Positions 19,573 through 30,054 of a stretch of DNA of 64,000 bases are shown here, piece after piece; position 1 is the stretch's first letter, and each line of letters opens with the position of its first letter. The notes below the pieces were generated by a model, which had not been told where the DNA came from, did no database searches, and was given only the letters and a program-made list of their open reading frames with translations. A program made the translations under genes and the position numbers. Source of the DNA: CAIYQJ01 sp963717255 (GTDB lineage: Bacteria > Chloroflexota > Limnocylindria > Limnocylindrales > CSP1-4). Location: NCBI GenBank assembly GCA_963717255.1, contig CAVQVT010000003.1, positions 1 through 64,000 on the forward strand. Reading direction: 5' to 3'.

Positions 19573-19618
19573 CGCGGATCACGCGGATGCCCGGCGAAGG
19601 GCCCGCGGAGGGACGCGA

Positions 19619-20782
19619 GTGAACGAGATCCTCCGCGTGGGGATCGTCGGGTGCGGCAACGTGACCACCCGGTTCCATCTCCCCGCGTACACGGAGCTGC
19701 CGGACCGGGTGCGGGTCGTCGCCCTCGCGGACGTCGCGCCGGACAGGGTCGCGGAGGCACAGGCGGTCTCCGGCGTCGCGGACGCGGACACGCACGCCGA
19801 CTGGCATGCCCTGGTGGCGCGGCCGGACGTGGACATCGTGGACGTGGCCGCGCCCCCACGGCTGCACGCGGAGGTCGCGGAGGCGGCGGCCGCCGCCGGC
19901 AAGCACGTCCTGTGCGAGAAGCCGATCACGACGATCCCGGCCGAGGCGGAGCGGATGATCGCGCGGTGTCGCGAGGCGGGGGTCACCCTGGGCGTCTGGC
20001 ACAACTGGGCGTTCTACCCGGAGATCCTCGCCGCGGAGGCGGTCGTCGCGTCGGGCGAGATCGGCGCGGTGCGGCTGGCGATCGTCGACTACCTCGGCAT
20101 CCCGGACATCAAGGGGGCGGGCGAGACGACGCGGGCGTGGCGCCACGACCCCGTCGCCGCGGGTGGCGGGGTCCTCATGGACATGCTCCACTGCCTGTAC
20201 GTCACCGAGCGGATGATCGGCCACGATGCGCGGCGCGTCTCCGCGTGGGTCTCCGGCAACGCGGACCACCCGCGGGTCGAGGCGACCGCGCTCTGCCGTC
20301 TCGAGACCGACGGCCCTGTCGCGCTGGTGAACGTCGGCTGGGGCCTCGGCCCGGGCGGCGTCTTCATCGAGGGGGCCGAGGGGGTGATCGAGATGCGCTG
20401 GCAGGACGGGGGCACCGGCCCCTTCGTCCCGCTCGCGACGATGGAGGTCCGGACGGCTGCCGGCGTCCGGCGGGAGGTCGACGTGGAGAAGCTCGCCCTG
20501 CCGGACATCCACGTCCTCGCGATGCGCCGGCTCGTGGAGGACTTCGTCGAGGCGGTCCGGGCCGGGCGCGAGCCCCGCATGACCGGCGCGGACGGTCTCC
20601 ACGCACTCGAGGTCGCGCTCGCGGCGTACGCGTCTGCGGCGCTCGGGCGGGCCGTGCAGGTCCCGCTGAGCCCGGACGACCCGGTGTACCGCGAGGGCGT
20701 CGCCGCCATCCCGGGACTCGACGGCCCCGCGTGGTCGCCCGTGCGACAGCAGGGTCTCTACGGCCCGAGCCAACGGACCTGA
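19619..20782 (+). CDS. Gfo/Idh/MocA oxidoreductase (second in operon)
   Basis: This 387-residue protein has an N-terminal dinucleotide-binding fold (VGIVGCGNVTTRFH), the CEKP motif with Lys101, and the C-terminal beta-sheet domain with GGGVLMDMLHCLYVTERM. It probably oxidises or epimerises a cyclitol or sugar with NAD(P). It is clearly diverged from the IolG at 15447, so a distinct substrate such as another inositol isomer is likely. GTG at 19619 follows GGAGGGA, and the gene begins 46 bases after the transaldolase stop. Confidence 0.83.
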   Translation: MNEILRVGIVGCGNVTTRFHLPAYTELPDRVRVVALADVAPDRVAEAQAVSGVADADTHADWHALVARPDVDIVDVAAPPRLHAEVAEAAAAAGKHVLCEKPITTIPAEAERMIARCREAGVTLGVWHNWAFYPEILAAEAVVASGEIGAVRLAIVDYLGIPDIKGAGETTRAWRHDPVAAGGGVLMDMLHCLYVTERMIGHDARRVSAWVSGNADHPRVEATALCRLETDGPVALVNVGWGLGPGGVFIEGAEGVIEMRWQDGGTGPFVPLATMEVRTAAGVRREVDVEKLALPDIHVLAMRRLVEDFVEAVRAGREPRMTGADGLHALEVALAAYASAALGRAVQVPLSPDDPVYREGVAAIPGLDGPAWSPVRQQGLYGPSQRT

Positions 20783-20813
20783 CCGAAGACACACCCACAC
20801 GAGGATCCCCATC

Positions 20814-21770
20814 ATGGACGTCGGGCTCTACACGGACTCCCTCCCGAGCTTCACCTTCGAGCGGGCGCTCGACATCGCAGCCGACGCCGGCGTGACGGCG
20901 ATCGAGATCGCCGTCGGCGGCCAGTCGAGCGCGCCCCACCTGCGCGTGGACGAGCTGCTCGGCAGCGCCGGGAAGCGCGCGGCGTTCGCCGACGCCTTCT
21001 CGAGCCGCGGGCTCCGCATCGCCGCCCTCAACTGCTCCGCGTGGCCCCTCCACCCGGTGGACGGCGCGTTCCACGACGGGGTGATCACGAAGACGATGCG
21101 CCTGGCTGCCGAGCTCGGCGTGCACAAGGTCGTCTCGATGTCCGGGACGGCCGGCGACGGGCCGGGGGCCACCACCTTCACCTGGGTCTTCATGCCGTGG
21201 CCGCCGGACGCCGTCGCCCACGCTCGCCGGGCGTGGGATGCGGCGGTCGCGTACTGGCAGGAGAAGTCCCGCCTCGCGGCGTCGTGCGGAGTCCGGGAGA
21301 TCGCGTTCGAGCTGCACCCCCTCCACGTCGTCTACAACGTCCCGACGCTCCTCGCGTTCCGCGAGCTGGTGGGGCCGGTGATCGGCGCGAACGTGGACCC
21401 GAGCCACCTCATGTGGATGGGGATGGACCCGATCGCGTCGGTCCGGGCGCTCGGCGACGCCGTCTCCCACGTGCACATCAAGGACACGGAGATCGTCCCG
21501 GACCAGGTCGCGATCGCGGGCGTCCTCGACAACCGCCCGTTCGAGGACCCGGCGCATCGGGCATGGAACTTCCGGACGATCGGACGCGCGCACGACGCCG
21601 CGTGGTGGGGCGCGTTCATCGACGCGCTCGCGGACGTCGGCTACGACGATGCGCTCTCGATCGAGCAGGAGGACCCGTACGCGGGCGAGGAGGAGGGAGT
21701 GCGGGAGGCGGCCGCATACCTCGCCGACCTGCTCGCGGCCCGGGCGCCCGCGACGGGCGGCGCGGCATGA
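20814..21770 (+). CDS. Sugar phosphate isomerase/epimerase (AP-endonuclease-2-like TIM barrel)
   Basis: The 318-residue protein belongs to the xylose-isomerase-like TIM-barrel superfamily. The N-terminus is VGLYTDSLPSFTFERAL. Metal-binding residues fall in IAFELHPLHVV (Glu, His), NVDPSHLMWMG (Asp, His), HVHIKDTE (His) and the final LSIEQED (Glu). Relatives in inositol loci are annotated IolH or IolI. It could be an inosose isomerase or a C-2 epimerase. Its TGA overlaps the ATG of iolE (ATGA), which implies translational coupling and a linked role. Confidence 0.82.
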   Translation: MDVGLYTDSLPSFTFERALDIAADAGVTAIEIAVGGQSSAPHLRVDELLGSAGKRAAFADAFSSRGLRIAALNCSAWPLHPVDGAFHDGVITKTMRLAAELGVHKVVSMSGTAGDGPGATTFTWVFMPWPPDAVAHARRAWDAAVAYWQEKSRLAASCGVREIAFELHPLHVVYNVPTLLAFRELVGPVIGANVDPSHLMWMGMDPIASVRALGDAVSHVHIKDTEIVPDQVAIAGVLDNRPFEDPAHRAWNFRTIGRAHDAAWWGAFIDALADVGYDDALSIEQEDPYAGEEEGVREAAAYLADLLAARAPATGGAA

Positions 21771-22666
21771 TCCGCGTCGCCAACGCCCCGTGCTCGTGGG
21801 GCGTCATCGAGAACGTCGCCGGGGAGACGAGCAGCTACCGGAGGATCCTCGACGAGATGGCCGAGACCGGTTACGTGGGGACCGAGCTCGGCGACTGGGG
21901 CTTCATGCCCACCGACCCGGACGCCCTCCGGGCAGAGCTCGACGCGCGCGGGCTGACGCTCGTCGGGTCTTTCTCCACGCCGTGGCTCCAGGACGCTGCC
22001 CGCCACGAGCAGAGCGCGGACGACGCGGTCCGGATCGCCGGGCTCCTCGCGGCCGTCGGCGGGCCCGGGACGTTCATCGTCCTCGGGAACGACCCGTACG
22101 GCGACCCGGTCCGCGGGAAGAACGCCGGCCGGATCACCGCCGAGCTCGGGATGACGGATGAGCAGTGGACGGTCTTCGCGCGCGGCGCCGACCACGTCGC
22201 ACGGCGGGTCCGCGACGAGACCGGCGTCCGCACCGTCATCCACCAGCACCTCGGGACCCTCGTGGAGTCGGGACCGGAGGTCCGGCGCTTCCTGGATGCG
22301 ACGGACCCGGATCTCGTCGGCGTCTGCCTGGACACGGGCCACTGGACGTTCGGGACCGGCGGCGACCCCGCCGACGCGGTCCGCGAGTTCCGCGACCGCA
22401 TCTGGCACGTCCACTTCAAGGACTGCGACCCGGCCGTCATGGCCGAGTCCCGTCGACAGGAGTGGGACGGGCTGACGTCCACGGGCCACGGCGTGTTCTG
22501 CGAGCTGGGGAAGGGCTGCGTGGACTTCCCGGGCGTCCTGGGCGCGCTCCGCGAGGTCGGCTACGACGGCTGGGTCGTCGTCGAGCAGGACATCCTGCCC
22601 GGCATGGGCGACCCGAAGGAGAGCGCGAGGCACAACCGCGAGTACCTCCGGTCGATCGGACTCTGA
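21767..22666 (+). CDS. iolE: Inosose dehydratase
   Basis: The 299-residue protein matches IolE-type TIM barrels. The N-terminus is RVANAPCSWGVIE and continues to GYVGTELGDWGFMP. HQHLGTLVE, GVCLDTGHWTFG and HVHFKDCDP supply metal ligands, and VEQDILPG lies near the end. IolE dehydrates scyllo-inosose to the 1,2-dione that IolD opens. The start ATG overlaps the preceding stop by four bases. Together with IolG, IolD and IolB it completes the upper pathway to 2-deoxy-5-keto-gluconate. Confidence 0.9.
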   Translation: MIRVANAPCSWGVIENVAGETSSYRRILDEMAETGYVGTELGDWGFMPTDPDALRAELDARGLTLVGSFSTPWLQDAARHEQSADDAVRIAGLLAAVGGPGTFIVLGNDPYGDPVRGKNAGRITAELGMTDEQWTVFARGADHVARRVRDETGVRTVIHQHLGTLVESGPEVRRFLDATDPDLVGVCLDTGHWTFGTGGDPADAVREFRDRIWHVHFKDCDPAVMAESRRQEWDGLTSTGHGVFCELGKGCVDFPGVLGALREVGYDGWVVVEQDILPGMGDPKESARHNREYLRSIGL

Positions 22667-22731
22667 GGCGGACAGGGGCGGCGCCGGGGGCGGTCCACCC
22701 GGCCCCCGACGCGAGGGAGGAAGGGAGCACG

Positions 22732-23853
22732 ATGGGCGAGAAGGTCCGGATCGGCGTCGTCGGGACGAGCTGGTGGGCGGACGCGATGTACCTCCCGGCG
22801 CTCGCGGCACACCCCCTCGCGGACGTGCGCGCCGTCGTCGGGGCGACGCGGCCGGAGCACACCCGGGCGTTCTCGGCCGAGTGGGGCATCCCCGCCGCGT
22901 ACGACGCGGTCGAGGCGATGCTCGACGCGGAGGACCTCCACGCCGTCCTCGTCCTCTCCCGCAACGACGACCACCGGCGGTCGGCGATGGCGGCGATCGA
23001 TCGCGGCTTGCACGTCCTCTGCGAGAAGCCGCTCGCGCTTTCGTCACGCGACGCCCGGGTGATGGCCGAGGCCGCCGCTCGCTCCGGGATCATCACGATG
23101 GTCCCGTTCACGTACCGGTTCATGCCGGTGAACCGGTACGTGAAGGAGCTGGTGGACGGCGGCTACATCGGGCAGCCGTATCACCTCGACATGCGCTACT
23201 TCACCGGCTACGGCCGGGACGGCGAGTACGCGTGGCGGTTCGACGCCGGCGTGGCCGGGTCGGGCGTCTCGGGCGACATCGGGTCGCACTTCGTCTACCT
23301 CGCGCGCTGGTACTTCGGCGAGGTCGAGGCCGTGACGGCCGTGCTCACCCGGACCGTCCCCCGCGCGCCGCGGCCCGACGGCGCGCCGTATGTCGCCGCC
23401 GACGACAACGCGATCCTCGTCCTCGAGTTCGCGAACGGCGCGACCGGGACCATCCACGTCACGTCGCTCGCCTACGAGCCGGGCGACTTCGGCCAGCGTC
23501 ACGACATGGACCTCCACGGCAGTGCCGGGAGCCTCCACACGACGACCGACTGGATCCGCGTCCAGCGGGTGGAGGGCTGCCGGGACGGCGAGGACGAGAC
23601 GCACCCGCTCCCGATCCCGGACCACGTCTGGGGTGACGCGCGGCGCGACGACGTCCACGACACCTACAAGGACGTATTCCGACTCCAGGACCACATGACG
23701 CGCGGGTTCGTGACCGCGGTCGCGGAAGGCCGGCCGGCCTCGCCGGACTTCGCCGACGGGCTCGCGGTCCAGCGTGTGATCGACGCGGCGAACCTGAGCG
23801 GCCGGGAGGGCCGGCGGGTGGCGATCGCGGAGATCGTGGCCGCGGGCGGCTGA
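22732..23853 (+). CDS. Gfo/Idh/MocA oxidoreductase (third in operon)
   Basis: The 373-residue protein has the Rossmann fold IGVVGTSWWADAMYLPAL, the CEKP motif with Lys99, and the C-terminal domain motif GSGVSGDIGSHFVYLARWYFG. The WWAD loop in place of the usual GxGxxG continuation marks a subgroup different from the other two copies here. It probably oxidises a cyclitol or sugar acid. ATG at 22732 follows GAGGGAGGAAGGGAG. Its last codons (IVAAGG and the stop) are duplicated immediately downstream; see the repeat at 23834-23889. Confidence 0.83.
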   Translation: MGEKVRIGVVGTSWWADAMYLPALAAHPLADVRAVVGATRPEHTRAFSAEWGIPAAYDAVEAMLDAEDLHAVLVLSRNDDHRRSAMAAIDRGLHVLCEKPLALSSRDARVMAEAAARSGIITMVPFTYRFMPVNRYVKELVDGGYIGQPYHLDMRYFTGYGRDGEYAWRFDAGVAGSGVSGDIGSHFVYLARWYFGEVEAVTAVLTRTVPRAPRPDGAPYVAADDNAILVLEFANGATGTIHVTSLAYEPGDFGQRHDMDLHGSAGSLHTTTDWIRVQRVEGCRDGEDETHPLPIPDHVWGDARRDDVHDTYKDVFRLQDHMTRGFVTAVAEGRPASPDFADGLAVQRVIDAANLSGREGRRVAIAEIVAAGG

Positions 23854-23889
23854 CGGCGGCGTCAGCTCGTGGCCGCGGGCGGCTGACGG
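23834..23889. repeat. 23-base direct repeat spanning a stop codon, with hairpin between the copies
   Basis: The 23 bases at 23834-23856 recur exactly at 23867-23889, a period of 33. The first copy encodes the last residues and stop of the third Gfo/Idh gene; the second is non-coding. GCTGACG (23849-23855) pairs with CGTCAGC (23860-23866) around a GCGG loop. The hairpin lies between convergent genes and could act as a weak terminator, although no T-tract follows. Confidence 0.75.
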
Positions 23890-23901
23890 GCCGAGGTCCG
23901 C

Positions 23902-24249
23902 TCAGCCCATGGCCGTGCGGACCTCGACGAGCTCGATCTCGGCGGCCGGCGGGAACGTGACGATCCCGCCGCACGACGGACACGAGGCGACCGACGGGGC
24001 CACGACGTCGTCGTGGCCCACCGGCCCCTCGTAGCCACACGCGCGGCACGCGATCCGGATCTCGAACGGCGCGGCGTCCAGCGTCGCCGCCGCCAGCGGA
24101 CCCCCGTCGGTGAGCATCGTCCATGCCTGCTCGAGGACGTCGGACGGGATCGTCGTGGCGTGGCGGACGCGGACGAGCGACACGGGGGCGCCGCCGGCAG
24201 TCTCGGCCGCGGCGTCCACGAGCTGGGCGACGAGCGAGACCTCATGCAC
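23902..24249 (-). CDS. hypA: Hydrogenase nickel-insertion chaperone HypA
   Basis: The 115-residue protein begins with the nickel-binding MHE motif (initiated by GTG, then His2 and Glu3). It has a zinc site of two Cys-x2-Cys pairs, Cys68/Cys71 and Cys90/Cys93. Length and layout are those of HypA/HybF. It delivers nickel to the large subunit, here HoxH, together with HypB, which is not in the window. The GTG start at 24249 overlaps the end of the protease gene by eight bases, so it is the last gene of the hox operon. Confidence 0.9.
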   Translation of the reverse strand: MHEVSLVAQLVDAAAETAGGAPVSLVRVRHATTIPSDVLEQAWTMLTDGGPLAAATLDAAPFEIRIACRACGYEGPVGHDDVVAPSVASCPSCGGIVTFPPAAEIELVEVRTAMG

Positions 24250-24817
24250 GGCCGTGCTCCTCGACGAGGGAGGCGATCGCGTCGACAGCGGCCGGAAGCG
24301 CGCGCTCCACCGCGGGGGACAGCCCATCGCCGACCGCGAACGACGCGGCCCCCACGCCGACGGTGAAGACGTCCGGGCGGGCGTCCCAGAGGTCGCGGGC
24401 GAGGGCTGTGACCTCTGCCGCGCCCACGTGGTGGGTGGTGGCGCCGGCGCCGATCGGGCCACCCGGACCGCCGGACGGCGCGGTGCCGCTCACGCGCTCC
24501 ACGACCACGGCTCCCGCCTCGGCGTCGGCCCGCGCGTCCACGAGGACGACGAGCCGGGCGGCCGCCATGTCCGCCGCGAGCTCCGGCGTCAGCTGGTGGC
24601 GGACGAGCACGGTCGCGCCCGCGAGGCGCGGATCCTCCGCGACGACCTCCGCCGCGCGCGGGCCGGCGCCGTCGTCGCCCCGGAGCGTGCTCCCGTACCC
24701 GACCACGAGGACCCCGGCCGCGGGCGCGGCAGCCGGAGCGCCCGCGGCCGGGGGCGCGGGAGCCGGCGCGACGGCAACGGCGGCCCCGGGCGCCGCGCCC
24801 GGTCCGGCGTCGGTCAC
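24242..24817 (-). CDS. Hydrogenase maturation endopeptidase (HoxW/HycI family) with Pro/Ala-rich N-terminal extension
   Basis: The 191-residue protein has the maturation-protease motif VVGYGSTLRGDDGAG, which supplies the first nickel-sensing acidic residue. VVLVDARAD supplies the second Asp, and THHVG the His. It would cleave the C-terminal tail of HoxH after nickel insertion. The first 35 residues are almost entirely Ala, Pro and Gly, an extension absent from typical members of about 150 residues. GTG at 24817 overlaps the hoxH stop as GTGA. A start inside the extension is possible, but no better ribosome site is visible. Confidence 0.85.
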   Translation of the reverse strand: MTDAGPGAAPGAAVAVAPAPAPPAAGAPAAAPAAGVLVVGYGSTLRGDDGAGPRAAEVVAEDPRLAGATVLVRHQLTPELAADMAAARLVVLVDARADAEAGAVVVERVSGTAPSGGPGGPIGAGATTHHVGAAEVTALARDLWDARPDVFTVGVGAASFAVGDGLSPAVERALPAAVDAIASLVEEHGRA

Positions 24818-26235
24818 CGGGCGAGCTCGTCGAGGACGGTCCCGTCGGGCGCGAGCAGCTGGATGCGCAGAGCCATCTGGCCGAGCGCGTGGGTCGAGCA
24901 CGACAGGCACGGGTCGTAGCAGCGGATCACCGCCTCGACGCGGTTGAGCATCGGCTCGGTGATCGCATCGCCCTTCACGTGATGGCGCGCGACCTGGAGG
25001 ACGGCCCGGTTCATCGCCATGTTGTTGTGGCCCGTGGCGATGATCAGGTTCGCCCATTCGACGATGCCGTCGTCGTCCACGCGGTAGTGGTGCATGAGCG
25101 TCCCGCGCGGCGCCTCCGAGACGCCGATCCCCTCGTTCCGGTTGATCCCGGCGTAGGAGCGGACGTGCTTCGAGAGGATGTCCGGCCCCCGGAGGAGCTC
25201 CTCGATCTTCTCGATCGCATGGAGGGTGTCGATGAGGCGGGCGTAGTGATAGTGGAAGGACGAGCCCGCCACCCTGCCGACGCGCCAGCGGAACTTCTCC
25301 AGCTCCTCGTCCGCGCGTGGCGTCCCGGTACGCTCGGCGACGTTCAGCCGGGCGAGCGGACCCACGCGGTAGATGCCGTCGGGGTAGCCCATCGCCTTCC
25401 AGTAGGGCGACTTGAGGTAGGACCAGGGCTCCACCGCCTCGCCGATGTAGTCGTTGAAGGACTTCGGGTCGATGCGGTCCGCGAGCGGCTTGCCGTCCGC
25501 GTCCACGACGCGGATCCAGCCGTCGTAGTGATCCACGTTGCCCTGGCGGTCCACCAGCCCCATGAACGCCGAGCGGAAGTTGCCGAACGTCGCGGCCTCC
25601 TCCTCCCAGCGGAGCATGTCCGACTTGTACCAGGCGATGGCGCGCTCCACGGCGCCGATGGCCCCGGGGACGCCGTCGATGATCCGGTCGCGGACCTCGG
25701 CGGTGAGCGGGGTGGCGACCCCGCCGGGGACGATCCCCTCCGGATGGATCCGCTTCCCGCCGAGCCACTCGATGATCTGCTGGCCCCACTTGCGGAGCTC
25801 GATGCCGTCCCGTGCGAGCTGCGGATTCGCGCGGGCCACGCCGACGATGTTGCGCACGGCCGGGTCCGCGTCGAACCCGAACAGCAGGTCGGGCGACGAG
25901 AGGTGGAAGAACGACAGGGCGTTCGACTGGACGATCTGGCCCAGGTTGATGACCCGCCTGAGGTCGGCTCCGGTGGGCGTGGGCTCGACGGCCATGATGT
26001 CGTCGACCGCCTTGGACGACGCGATCATGTGGCTCACGGGGCAGATGCCGCAGATGCGCGCCATGATCGCGGGCATCTCGTGGACCGGCCGGCCCTGCGT
26101 GATGCGCTCGAAGCCGCGGAACTGCGTGACGTGGAAGTGGGCGTCCGTCACCTCGCCGCGGTCATCGAGCTGGATGGTGATCTTCGAGTGGCCCTCGATC
26201 CGGGTGACCGGATCGATGACGACGGTTCGGCTCAT
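24814..26235 (-). CDS. hoxH: NAD-reducing [NiFe] hydrogenase large subunit
   Basis: The 473-residue protein carries both nickel-binding motifs: RICGICPVSH (Cys62, Cys65) and DPCLSCSTH (Cys443, Cys446, His449). The last 24 residues after His449 are the expected cleavable tail. Motif wording and company with HoxEFUY place it in group 3d, the bidirectional soluble NAD-linked hydrogenases. It holds the Ni-Fe active site. The ATG at 26235 is 12 bases after the hoxY stop, and its stop overlaps the protease start. Confidence 0.95.
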   Translation of the reverse strand: MSRTVVIDPVTRIEGHSKITIQLDDRGEVTDAHFHVTQFRGFERITQGRPVHEMPAIMARICGICPVSHMIASSKAVDDIMAVEPTPTGADLRRVINLGQIVQSNALSFFHLSSPDLLFGFDADPAVRNIVGVARANPQLARDGIELRKWGQQIIEWLGGKRIHPEGIVPGGVATPLTAEVRDRIIDGVPGAIGAVERAIAWYKSDMLRWEEEAATFGNFRSAFMGLVDRQGNVDHYDGWIRVVDADGKPLADRIDPKSFNDYIGEAVEPWSYLKSPYWKAMGYPDGIYRVGPLARLNVAERTGTPRADEELEKFRWRVGRVAGSSFHYHYARLIDTLHAIEKIEELLRGPDILSKHVRSYAGINRNEGIGVSEAPRGTLMHHYRVDDDGIVEWANLIIATGHNNMAMNRAVLQVARHHVKGDAITEPMLNRVEAVIRCYDPCLSCSTHALGQMALRIQLLAPDGTVLDELAR

Positions 26236-26247
26236 GTCGGTCTCCGG

Positions 26248-26778
26248 TCAGCGCCCGAACCGGGCGCCGGACGCGTCGGGGACGCGTCCGGACAGCAGGT
26301 CGTCGAGCATCGCGTAGATGAGGTCGGCGTGGGGCGGGCACCCCGGCAGGAAGACGTCCACGTCGACGAACTTGTGCACGGGCTGCGAGGTCGGCAGGAG
26401 CGGCGGGATGCCGCGCGTGGGCACCTGCGGTGCGAGCGTCACGTTCTCGATGTACGCGCGGTCCATGAGCGGCTTCACGCCGATCGGGTTCCGCATCCCG
26501 GGGACGTTCGACGTCACCGCGCAGTCGCCGAAGGCGACGAGCGTCTTCGTGCGCTCGCGGACCATCCGGATCTTGTGGAGGTCCTCCTCGGACGAGACCG
26601 CGCCCTCCACGAGGCAGACGTCCACGTCCTCCGGGAACTCCTTCACGTCCACGAGCGGCCCGTAGACGAGGTCGGCGCGCTCGAAGATGTCGAGCAACCG
26701 CTCGTCGAGGTCGATGAGCGACATGTGGCAGCCGGAGCATCCGTCGAGCCAGACGGTGGCGACACGCGGCTTGCTCAC
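26248..26778 (-). CDS. hoxY: NAD-reducing [NiFe] hydrogenase small subunit
   Basis: The 176-residue protein is the short HoxY type with a single proximal [4Fe-4S] cluster. Its cysteines are in DGCSGCHMSLIDLDE (Cys14, Cys17), FGDCAVTSN and PGCPPHADLIY. It passes electrons from HoxH to the HoxFU diaphorase. No signal peptide is present, so the enzyme is cytoplasmic. GTG at 26778 overlaps the hoxU stop as GTGA, which fixes the start. Confidence 0.94.
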   Translation of the reverse strand: MSKPRVATVWLDGCSGCHMSLIDLDERLLDIFERADLVYGPLVDVKEFPEDVDVCLVEGAVSSEEDLHKIRMVRERTKTLVAFGDCAVTSNVPGMRNPIGVKPLMDRAYIENVTLAPQVPTRGIPPLLPTSQPVHKFVDVDVFLPGCPPHADLIYAMLDDLLSGRVPDASGARFGR

Positions 26779-27484
26779 AGCCCACGCTCCTCGGCGACGA
26801 CCTTCATCCACGGCAGGAACGGTCGACGCCTCTTGCTCCCGCGCGCGACCGCGCGGCCCTTCTCGAACAGCGCGCCGGTCGGGCAGACCTGGACGCACTT
26901 CCCGCAGCTGGTGCAGGTGGTGGACTCGCCCCACGGGATGCCCATGTCCGTCTGGACCCGGGTCTCCAGGCCGCGGTGCATGACGTCCCACGTGTGCGCG
27001 CCCTCGATCTCGTCGCAGACGCGGACGCAGCGGAGGCAGAGGATGCAGCGGTTGTGGTCGATCGCGAAGAGCCGGTGGCTCGCGTCGATGTCCACCTTCG
27101 GGCTGATCCGCGGGAGGTCGAAGTGGGTGAGGCCCAGGTCCTCCGCGGTGTCCTGCAGCTCGCAGTGGTTGTTCGCGACGCAGACCGCGCAGACGTGGTT
27201 GCGCTCCACGAACATCATCTCGGTGATCGTGCGGCGGTACTCGAGGAGCCTGTCGGAGTGCGCCGAGACCTCCATCCCCTCGGCGATCTGCGTGACGCAG
27301 GCGGCGGCGAGCTTGGGGGACCCGGCGATCTCCACGACGCACAGGCGGCATGCGCCGCGGTCGTGGATCCCCTCGAGGTGGCAGAGGCCCGGGATGTCGA
27401 TCCCGTTCTCCTCCGCGACCTCCATGATCGTCTGGCCCTCGGATCCGGCGACGTCCTTCCCGTCGATCGTCAGCGTGTAGACGC

Positions 27485-27488
<4 letters not shown>
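26775..27488 (-). CDS. hoxU: NAD-reducing hydrogenase diaphorase small subunit
   Basis: The 237-residue NuoG-like protein has an N-terminal [2Fe-2S] ferredoxin domain (GLCHLEGIHDRGACRLCVVE), then a His/Cys cluster region around VCVANNHCELQD. Two [4Fe-4S] motifs follow, CILCLRCVRVC and CTSCGKCVQVCP. It wires the hydrogenase module to HoxF. The ATG at 27488 overlaps the hoxF stop (ATGA), and its own stop overlaps hoxY. Confidence 0.94.
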
Positions 27489-29139
<1,651 letters not shown>

Positions 29140-29143
<4 letters not shown>

Positions 29144-29631
29144 ATCGCCTCCAGTCGTGCGACCAGGTCGGCCGCTCGCACCTTGCCCTGAACGTCACCG
29201 TCCACGATGACGGCGGGGGCCAGGCTGCACGCTCCGAGACATCGTGCCGTGAGAAGCGAGACCTTGCCGTCGGCCGTGGTCTCCTTCGGCCTGACGCCGA
29301 GCGCATGGTCCAGTCCGGCGAGGATCTCCTTGGCGCCGTTGATGTAGCACGCCGTCCCGGTGCAGACGACGCACGTGTGCTCGCCCTGCGGCTTGAGGGT
29401 GAAGAACGAGTAGAAGGTGGCGACGCCGTAGACCCGCGAGTGCGGGACACCCAGGGTGTCACCGACGAAGTGGAGCGCCTCGTCGTCGAGGTAGCCGAAC
29501 GCCTCCTGTGCCGCGTGCAGCGCCTCGATGAGCGCATACGGGCGGTCCCCCAGGCGACGCATGCGCGTCTCGACGATCTTCCAGCGCTTGTCGTCGCTCG
29601 GCGCGGAAGGCTTGGCGTACCGGATGGGCAT
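29140..29631 (-). CDS. hoxE: NAD-reducing hydrogenase subunit HoxE (NuoE-like)
   Basis: The 163-residue protein has the [2Fe-2S] thioredoxin-like domain of NuoE/HoxE, with cysteines in VVCTGTACYINGA and ARCLGACSLAP. The N-terminal helical part carries EALHAAQEAFGYLDDEAL. It is the first gene of the hox operon. The ATG at 29631 is chosen because a GGAG lies about eight bases upstream and family similarity begins soon after; the frame is open further upstream without similarity. Its stop overlaps the hoxF start. Confidence 0.92.
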
Positions 29632-29772
29632 CCGCCGTGCTCCGATCTCGTGACCCGGTGGCGCCGGGCGGTGGGAACCGGCGCGTCGTGCGTGCATCGG
29701 CTGGCCGGTCCCCGGCGGTCGGGTCGCGCGGACGCGCCGGTCGGACGACCCTCCCGGGCCTGGCCTCACCTA

Positions 29773-29801
29773 ATGGTACGGACCTTATGGCGCCAGGGGA
29801 A
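29773..29801 (-). promoter_or_regulatory. Possible hox operon promoter
   Basis: On the minus strand TTCCCC (29801-29796) and TACCAT (29778-29773) are 17 bases apart, about 140 bases before hoxE. The boxes match consensus only partly, so this is tentative. The 423 bases between hoxE and the next gene hold no convincing coding region. Confidence 0.3.
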
Positions 29802-29887
29802 GGGGCCGGTGTGCCCGACTCGGGGAGGTCCCATCGCCCGTCCGTTGCGGGCCGAGACGGGTGCCGAGGCAGGGTGGGCCCGTCCGG

Positions 29888-29893
29888 TAGAAT
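29888..29893 (+). promoter_or_regulatory. Probable -10 box for the secreted repeat protein gene
   Basis: TAGAAT is a five-of-six match to the -10 consensus, about 160 bases before the start at 30055. The -35 region is poor (GAGGCA at 16-base spacing). A 5' leader of roughly 150 bases would result. Confidence 0.35.
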
Positions 29894-30054
29894 CGTGGTC
29901 GAGGACGGACGCGCGCGACCCCGGACACGGCGCGTTCCCCGTGCCCGCCGTTTCCCTCCCCGGGCGCCCGTCACGCCCGGTGGCGCTCGATCGCGGACGC
30001 TGGGCGCGGGCCCGGGACGGGCGGGACCGGCCACCCGCGCCGGAGGGATGCTCG

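Noticed and set aside
29305..30054. Upstream extension of the secreted protein frame across hoxE
   Set aside because: It lies antisense to hoxE and would bury the signal peptide in the interior; the ATG at 30055 restores it.
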